From: an uncultured Colwellia sp.
Lineage (GTDB): Bacteria > Pseudomonadota > Gammaproteobacteria > Enterobacterales > Alteromonadaceae
DNA length: 9,009 nt
Reading direction: 5' to 3'
Assembly (NCBI GenBank): GCA_913020705.1
Contig: CAJWBY010000173.1
Span: 1-9,009, forward strand
The position numbers were made by a program, and so were the translations under genes. Below, piece by piece: positions 3,791 to 9,009 of this stretch; the first letter of the stretch is position 1; every line of letters starts with the position of its first letter. Under the pieces are notes generated by a model. The model ran no database searches, was not told the origin of the DNA, and was given only the letters and a program-made list of their open reading frames with translations.

Positions 3791-6328
3791 CTAATTCTTA
3801 GTGAAGTTAATCCAATTTAAATTCCACTCTGCGCCTACTGCGTTTAATTTCAGTTCTACTTGACCAGCGGGCAATGTCAACGTCGTAGTTTTAGTTTCAT
3901 AGGTCTGCCAACCACCTGTTGCATTTACCGGTATAGACTCTATAGCAACACCATCTACTTGTATCTCAAACCCGTCAGTACCTGGTTGACTAGCTAAGCG
4001 AAAGTCAACGGTATATTCACCGGCTATTTCGACAGTAAGTGTAAAATCTACCCAACGTCCTGGTTCAAAGTGACCAATATTAAAACCACCATCAGTATCT
4101 CCACTTGCTTCGGTTTCTATACCATCATGAGCGGCGGTATAGTTCTCAGCTTCTAGTTTCCCTGGTACTTGTAAAACGGCTTCACCTGTAGAAACTGTAT
4201 CGCTAGGGTAACCTTCATCTAAATCGTTATAGGCAATGATGTAATAATAATAAACCAAGCCAGTTTCTATACTACTGTCAATATATGTTGTTTCTTCTAC
4301 GTCTGAAACATTAACGTAGTTTGATGACGGAGTTGTTGAACGATAAACTTTATAACCCGTCGCGGAGTCACTTGAAGCATCCCAAGACAATGTATTTTCA
4401 GACTCAGTAGCAATAACTTCTATACTAGTCACTTTACTTGGAATATTGGCAAAAATACCAGAAGCTTCATCCGCCACCAAACTATCAAAAACGGCTTGAT
4501 TAATTACATAGTCCATAGAGCCGAATGAAGTGAAAAATGCATTAATTTCTTCTAAAGAGCTATTATGAACATCAACTTGTGGTAATACTCGCCCCGTTAC
4601 ATCTTCCGATTCTTGTGGCATATCAGGTACTAAATAAATTTCTGCCCACATGTCATTGTTGGCGCTACCATTATCTTTAAATTTACCTGTAATAGTGTAT
4701 GACTGACCACCTGTTACATCAATGGCTTGATAAATTAAGCTATGATTACCTGTTGGTGAAGTAATTCTTAATGCTTCTCCGGTATCACTTCCTGCAAATT
4801 CACCGGCTTCATAATTATAATCATAAGTGCGCGCGTCGTCCCATATAGAAAGCTCTGTCCAATTTTCATTACTGCCAAAGTCACCATTTAATAGGATATT
4901 GTCGCCTGTAATATCATTCGTTAATGATATATTGTCATAAGTAACATCAGTTCCATTGAAAGCCCCAGTTTTAATAACTAAATACATAGTTTTAGTGCCT
5001 TCACCAACAAAAGGCACAGTACTTCTCGATGAAACATCACAAGAATTGTCAAATGTACTTTCCCAGTCGTTACAAGTCCAAGTTTGTGCCTTGGTAAGTA
5101 ATTGATCGCCTGCATTAGTTACTAATCCCCAAGGTCCATTTCCTAAACCTCCAGCAAATGAGGTTGTTTTGTATGACCAAGCTGTAGCTGCCCAGTCAAG
5201 TTCATTAAAGCGATCGAAAGTTGCTCTGGTAATATCTCCGCCTAACTCACCTAATCCGGTCCATGGCTGCATTTCACCAATCAACAACGGCGCACCTATA
5301 TCAACAAGGGTTTGAGCTAGCGAACAAACACCATCGTCTCCACCTTCACCACACGTTAACCAATCACGATGTACATGATAACCAATTTCTCCCCAGCCAA
5401 AAATTCCAGGGTATGTGTGATATTCAAAGGCAACATTGTTCATGCCTAAATCAACAGGGTTACCATAAGCAGCAATACCGTCGGCATTATGTGATGGTAA
5501 AATAACAATATGGTTTTCGTCAATTGCACGAATACTTTGATATAACTCAACCATTAAATCTTTTAATGTCTCTGAATCTGTACCCCATGGTTCGTTCAAT
5601 AAACCATAACCAGCAACTGTTACTTCATCCTTGTATTTTTCAGCAATTTCACCCCATAACCATGCCGTGCGTTGACGGTATTCTTCATTATCCCATAATT
5701 CATTTTTTTCAGCACAACCGGTGTGTTGTTCAACACCTTGTCGGCCAACAGCGCCGTGTAAATCAAGAACAATATACATCTCACGTTTTTTAGCTTCAGC
5801 AATCGCTAGATCTAAATAGTGCCACGCATCGGCTTTTAATGTCTGAGGCGCACTTGTGTCTTCTAGTAAATCAAAAAGAAAAGGTACACGTATCAAATTA
5901 AAGCCCGCTGCTTGCATTTGATCCCAATCGCTCTCTTGAATCCAATTATCTCGATGATTCTTTAATACAGCATTTTTCTCTTCTAAACCAAAGCGTTCTT
6001 CTAACTTTATCTCTAAGCGACACTGATCTTTAATGTCACTCCCCACTGGTTCTTCAGAACCAAACATCCACATCTCCATGGCTAACCAATTACCTAAGTT
6101 TATGCCGCGTAACGCTACTTTCTGATCTTCTTGGTTCTGCCATTGGGTACCATTAGTCTTTAATTGTGAATAACTAATTACAAGAGGTAGCTCTTCTTGA
6201 GGAGGGAGGGGAGTCGGATCAATTTCAGCATTGGTACTTTCTTCACTGCAAGCGCATAAACCAACAAGCAATGCCCCAAGTACAACTTTACGGTAATTAA
6301 CAAATGGGTTTCTATTTATTATTTTCAT
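3791..6328 (-). CDS. GH5 family lipoprotein glucanase with CBM4/9-like, FnIII and CBM6 modules
   Basis: 845 residues. The signal peptide ends in a lipobox (L24-C25-A26-C27, lipidated Cys27, Ser at +2, so likely outer membrane), followed by a Pro/Glu-rich linker. Residues about 55-415 form a GH5 TIM barrel: RGINLGNW (74-81), Arg147, His191 in DLHGA, acid/base Glu246 in LNEPW, His304-x-Tyr306, nucleophile Glu352 in IGEMQPW, and Trp384; all catalytic positions are present. RGINLGNWL resembles the RGVNLGGW start of exo-beta-1,3-glucanases of this family, so I infer activity on beta-1,3-glucan; cellulose or mixed-linkage glucan is possible. Residues about 440-570 look like a CBM4/9-type beta-sandwich, 570-630 match nothing I know, 632-715 are FnIII, and 724-845 are CBM6 (LEAENY start, PGRWVDF, WNLNWINF end). 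The start is ATG 6328 with a weak GGA-type ribosome site. The gene ends at a strong terminator and is probably controlled through the dyad at 6513 by the regulator encoded upstream. Confidence 0.92.
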   Translation of the reverse strand: MKIINRNPFVNYRKVVLGALLVGLCACSEESTNAEIDPTPLPPQEELPLVISYSQLKTNGTQWQNQEDQKVALRGINLGNWLAMEMWMFGSEEPVGSDIKDQCRLEIKLEERFGLEEKNAVLKNHRDNWIQESDWDQMQAAGFNLIRVPFLFDLLEDTSAPQTLKADAWHYLDLAIAEAKKREMYIVLDLHGAVGRQGVEQHTGCAEKNELWDNEEYRQRTAWLWGEIAEKYKDEVTVAGYGLLNEPWGTDSETLKDLMVELYQSIRAIDENHIVILPSHNADGIAAYGNPVDLGMNNVAFEYHTYPGIFGWGEIGYHVHRDWLTCGEGGDDGVCSLAQTLVDIGAPLLIGEMQPWTGLGELGGDITRATFDRFNELDWAATAWSYKTTSFAGGLGNGPWGLVTNAGDQLLTKAQTWTCNDWESTFDNSCDVSSRSTVPFVGEGTKTMYLVIKTGAFNGTDVTYDNISLTNDITGDNILLNGDFGSNENWTELSIWDDARTYDYNYEAGEFAGSDTGEALRITSPTGNHSLIYQAIDVTGGQSYTITGKFKDNGSANNDMWAEIYLVPDMPQESEDVTGRVLPQVDVHNSSLEEINAFFTSFGSMDYVINQAVFDSLVADEASGIFANIPSKVTSIEVIATESENTLSWDASSDSATGYKVYRSTTPSSNYVNVSDVEETTYIDSSIETGLVYYYYIIAYNDLDEGYPSDTVSTGEAVLQVPGKLEAENYTAAHDGIETEASGDTDGGFNIGHFEPGRWVDFTLTVEIAGEYTVDFRLASQPGTDGFEIQVDGVAIESIPVNATGGWQTYETKTTTLTLPAGQVELKLNAVGAEWNLNWINFTKN

Positions 6329-6746
6329 TGTCTATCCAAAAATCGTTTAGTAAATTTTACTTAATATCATGATGAGTTATTAAGTTATGTAGAACTATTT
6401 CGAGAATTCAAAACACTTTTAGCGCCTTATATCTATCAAAAAAATTCATCCATTACATCATAAAAATTAAACTTTAAAATTGCGTTTTTCTAGCTGAAAA
6501 AACCTACACAGAACGTTCTTACTGGCAAACGAACGTCTAATTGCATGATGTTTTATGGCTAAAAATTTAAAATTTTTTAACGAGTTATTAATTTGATATA
6601 AAAATTTAATTATATGTTAAAGGAAGAGGATTGTAGCGGGTAAAGAAATAATGAAATATGCTCCCATAAAGCACAATTGCACTAACATCGCTTGTGTGTA
6701 TTTAAAGGGATAATTTTTAAATAGTAATGAAGAAGGTAAGTTAAAG
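6329..6746 (-). other. Upstream region of the GH5 gene
   Basis: About 420 very AT-rich bases between the GH5 gene and the end of the regulator gene, with no supportable gene. On the minus strand TATAAG (6426-6431) and TATGAT (6457-6462) are good -10 hexamers, each five of six, but neither has a recognisable -35. That is typical of a promoter needing an activator. The dyad at 6513-6536 lies 50-80 bases upstream of these. Confidence 0.45.
6513..6536. promoter_or_regulatory. Candidate operator upstream of the GH5 gene
   Basis: ACGTTCTT-N8-ACGAACGT: two eight-base half sites in inverted orientation with one mismatch, 185 bases upstream of the GH5 start. The same arrangement, same arms and same eight-base spacer, occurs at 8012-8035 upstream of the AraC-type regulator gene. 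I infer a binding site for that regulator. Confidence 0.65.
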
Positions 6747-6763
6747 GAGGGTATTTAGCCCTC
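6747..6763 (-). terminator. Weak hairpin at the end of the regulator gene
   Basis: GAGGG (6747-6751) pairs with CCCTC (6759-6763) around a seven-base loop, overlapping the TGA stop. On the minus strand it is followed by CTTTAACTT, a broken T-tract, so termination may be partial and some transcripts could run into the GH5 promoter region. Confidence 0.3.
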
Positions 6764-7913
6764 ACTCAATATTGACTCTTTTGGCTAATGCTTGTTTACG
6801 GTATTGACTAGGAGTACATTTATAGCATTTTTTAAATAAGGTATTGTAAACCGACTTACTATTAAAGCCGGCGCTATAAAAAATCTCTGTAATATTTTTA
6901 TTGATATTCTCAATGGCGATAAGACGCTCTTTGGCTTCACTAATTCGATGTTGATTAATATATTCATAAAAGTTCATATTAAAATGGTTATTAATAGTGA
7001 AAGACAGTTCTTTGACTGGTATATCCATTTTTTCAGAAAAACGTTCGAAAGATAAGTTAGGGTTAAGGTATATTTTTTCACGCTTCATTGCCTCTTCTAT
7101 ACGCTCAACATGATCCATATTGACAGATTCCAACCGTTTAACCTTTTGATAGTGTCCTTTATTAATTACTTCCATTAACACCACGTAAATTATTAAATTA
7201 ACTAAAGCAAATTTAGTGTAGTAGCCGGCTAAACCAATAAACTCTAGTAAATTAAGGCTGATAGAGGAGTTAAGGCCGAACACCTTAATTGCTGTTAATG
7301 ACCACTCCCATAACAACAAGACTAAAAATATGGTTAATATATATTGTATCCAAGGCGTTCGTTGTGGTGCTGATTGTGCGGTGTCGCGACTTATATAATG
7401 CTTCACTAACCTTAAGGTGATAATGACATAAGTAATGCGAACACTCTTAATTAGCAAATCAATTAATACATAATGCCAACTATAGGCAATGTCATAACTT
7501 CTGATTAAGTTGACTTTTTCTGAATATTGCAGAAACCAAAAAGCAACAAAAATATAAGCAGTAAAAAGGATTACAGGAATGAAGTGTATAAGTTTTTTTC
7601 TTGTGAATTTAAAGTTTGATATGAACAAACTACACACAAATAAATAGATTAAAGGACCATCTAAAAGGTAAGAAAAATTAAAAATAAAAAATAAATTAGG
7701 AGATAATGCTAAAATCCACTCTCGGAAAGTGGCCCCCCAAAAGATCAGTTCATGAAGCGCAATGAACGAATGAGATAATAGGAATAAAGCAAAGAGTGTA
7801 TACGAATATTTGTTCAAAAATTTATTAGCGTAAATAATAAAAGCGAAAACTATGCACTCAAAACTTGTTAATAATAAAATTAAATCGTGGAAATTGAATA
7901 ATGATTCCGACAT
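6762..7913 (-). CDS. Membrane-anchored AraC-family transcriptional regulator
   Basis: 383 residues. The first about 250 are hydrophobic with roughly seven membrane helices (near 8-29, 36-57, 70-97, 108-130, 147-170, 188-207, 225-248). A linker follows, then a C-terminal AraC-type double helix-turn-helix (about 265-375): the first HTH around LSFERFSEKMDIPVKELSF, the second with the family signature ITEIFYSAGFNSKSVYNTLF-KK-PSQYRK. Such 7TM-AraC proteins are common in marine Alteromonadales and Bacteroidetes beside polysaccharide-degradation genes. They are thought to sense a signal in the membrane or periplasm while bound to DNA; the ligand is not known from the sequence. The start is ATG 7913 with only a weak GGTG ribosome site; a TATATT -10 candidate is at 7977-7982. 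The gene reads toward the GH5 gene in the same direction, 433 bases away, and shares a 24-base dyad with its upstream region, implying that it controls the glucanase and itself. Confidence 0.9.
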   Translation of the reverse strand: MSESLFNFHDLILLLTSFECIVFAFIIYANKFLNKYSYTLFALFLLSHSFIALHELIFWGATFREWILALSPNLFFIFNFSYLLDGPLIYLFVCSLFISNFKFTRKKLIHFIPVILFTAYIFVAFWFLQYSEKVNLIRSYDIAYSWHYVLIDLLIKSVRITYVIITLRLVKHYISRDTAQSAPQRTPWIQYILTIFLVLLLWEWSLTAIKVFGLNSSISLNLLEFIGLAGYYTKFALVNLIIYVVLMEVINKGHYQKVKRLESVNMDHVERIEEAMKREKIYLNPNLSFERFSEKMDIPVKELSFTINNHFNMNFYEYINQHRISEAKERLIAIENINKNITEIFYSAGFNSKSVYNTLFKKCYKCTPSQYRKQALAKRVNIE

Positions 7914-8011
7914 TTATAAACACCCAAATAATCTAAACATACAAGTTACTTGTCCCCACAAAAATCCCTCTTGATTAATATAAATACACCAGTACTTTTC
8001 ACCCTATTTAA

Positions 8012-8035
8012 ACGTTCTTCTAAAGGGAAGAACGT
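8012..8035. promoter_or_regulatory. Candidate operator upstream of the AraC-type regulator gene
   Basis: ACGTTCTT-N8-AAGAACGT, a perfect inverted repeat. With flanking bases it grows to ten-base arms AACGTTCTTC/GAAGAACGTT around TAAAGG (8011-8036). It lies 99 bases upstream of the regulator start and about 30 bases upstream of a TATATT -10 candidate, a position suited to an activator or autoregulator. It is the same site as at 6513-6536. Confidence 0.72.
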
Positions 8036-9009
8036 TCTTTCTTATATTTAAATTTTGATTCGAACGACATTAAAAGTGGGCTTGGGCAATGTGTCTTAGG
8101 TATTTTTCTTTACATACAAAAAACAACTTTTTTGATTGTACACAAATACATGCACGGATACAAAATTGTAGATATACCCTTTATTATACAAAGTGTAGGA
8201 TTTTAGTTGGAATTACAAGCGTGTCGTGGTCAAGTTAAATTGGCCACGGTTTTATAGTTTAGCCAAAATTTTGTCCTTGAGTTGATTTAATACTGTTTGT
8301 CTGTAGTTGTCTCTAAATGACCAATTTGGTCTCAATGCTAATGTTCGGTAAAAGCGTAGAGTTGCCGTTTTGAAATTGAATGTCAACGTCCGTAATGAGC
8401 TTAGGCTGTGTGAAAACTCATAAACAACTGTGCTGTTCGCGCACTATCTTTGTTCTGGTGTGAAAAATAGCTACTTTTACAAGCATTTTAGGTTATTTAC
8501 GATGACAAACGCAATGGGGGAATTCTGCAGAGTGGTTACGTTTATACGGGGATTTTGGTCCTTAGTATCAACTTTGAAGTGCGACATAAAATGGCCTCTC
8601 TATGCTTAGTAGACATTAAGCTCCCCTGTTATGAAGGTCAACTTTTCAATCATATAGCTGACATAAACTTCTAACTCGCTTGGGAGGCTAAACCGCCATA
8701 GAATTAAGACTCTAAATTTGTTTGAAACTTAAATAATTCCAATGTCCGCTTTTGGGATTTAAGATATAACGCCATGCAAAAGTAATAGTTATATTTTTAG
8801 TTGTGAATGGATGTAAGTTTTAAATGAAAAAGGAAGCTTAAGAATCTCTGCTCTGCTGTTATTAACTCAAAAGCTAAAGTCAGCAATTGGCTAACTCAAT
8901 AAGTCACAGGCTCAATGTTAACAAAGATACGATATAGTCCTTTAAGTCTGAATAAACCTATAATTAGGATGTTCAGATCATGTGCCTATTTCATACGAAT
9001 ATTGATACG
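8036..9009. other. Non-coding right end of the window
   Basis: Nearly 1 kb without a supportable gene. Frames are at most about 35 codons: for example ATG 8502 on the plus strand, and on the minus strand a 36-codon frame starting near 8590 with GAGAGG before it; neither resembles a known protein. Apart from the hairpin at 8225, the only thing seen is GGCTGTGTGAAAACTC (8404-8419), which reminds me of insertion-sequence ends, but no matching second end or transposase fragment is visible. Confidence 0.45.
8225..8255 (+). terminator. Terminator-like hairpin with no gene before it
   Basis: CGTGGTCAA (8225-8233) pairs with TTGGCCACG (8240-8248) with one G-U pair and a six-base loop, followed by GTTTTATAG. 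It has the form of a plus-strand intrinsic terminator with a short T-tract. No plus-strand gene ends nearby in the window, so it may close a short untranslated RNA or be a relic. Confidence 0.4.

Noticed and set aside
5263..5793. Plus-strand frames of 80-90 codons inside the GH5 gene
   Set aside because: Antisense shadows of a clearly coding minus-strand gene, with His/Gln-rich nonsense composition.
8404..8419. GGCTGTGTGAAAACTC as an insertion-sequence end
   Set aside because: The resemblance is from memory only; no inverted partner, target duplication or transposase remnant was found in the window.
8764..8796. TATAAC...GTTATA pair and GATATAACGCC, considered as a reverse-oriented attC
   Set aside because: Far too short for an attC, no L''/L' pairing, no associated cassette gene.

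Overview
The window is AT-rich DNA, most likely from a marine gammaproteobacterium of the Alteromonadales (Colwellia/Thalassotalea/Pseudoalteromonas-like). I infer this from base composition, the style of the integron attC sites, and a lipoprotein glucanase next to a membrane-anchored AraC-type regulator. The genus is not proven.

Left part (1-773): the 3' end of a class I SAM-dependent methyltransferase gene, a clear intrinsic terminator, and about 200 bases of AT-rich DNA without a gene. Next (774-2958) comes the most notable element: four complete integron gene cassettes, all in the same orientation, with four attC sites and no integrase gene in the window (a CALIN-like array). The cassettes encode a small lipoprotein (TTG start), a proteasome/HslV-like Ntn-hydrolase, a second small lipoprotein, and a small helical protein that appears to start at ATT. 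The first 10-11 bases of every cassette are the exact reverse complement of the R'' end of its own attC, which fixes the boundaries to the base. Each attC folds with extrahelical bases, as functional single-stranded attC sites do. Removing the array leaves a site with a small inverted repeat around the crossover and a non-canonical GTG core.

Middle (2965-3790): about 800 bases without a convincing gene, containing three GTGAC repeats at exact 11-base spacing and, at the right end, a terminator for the minus-strand gene. 3791-6328 (minus) encodes an 845-residue GH5 lipoprotein with a CBM4/9-like module, a fibronectin III domain and a CBM6. It is probably a cell-surface enzyme acting on beta-1,3-glucan (laminarin-type) material.

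Right part: 6762-7913 (minus) encodes a seven-helix membrane protein with a C-terminal AraC DNA-binding domain. The upstream regions of the regulator gene and the GH5 gene carry the same 24-base dyad, ACGTTCTT-N8-A(A/C)GAACGT. This suggests that the regulator controls both itself and the glucanase. From 8036 to the end I find no supportable gene, only a hairpin resembling a plus-strand terminator near 8225.
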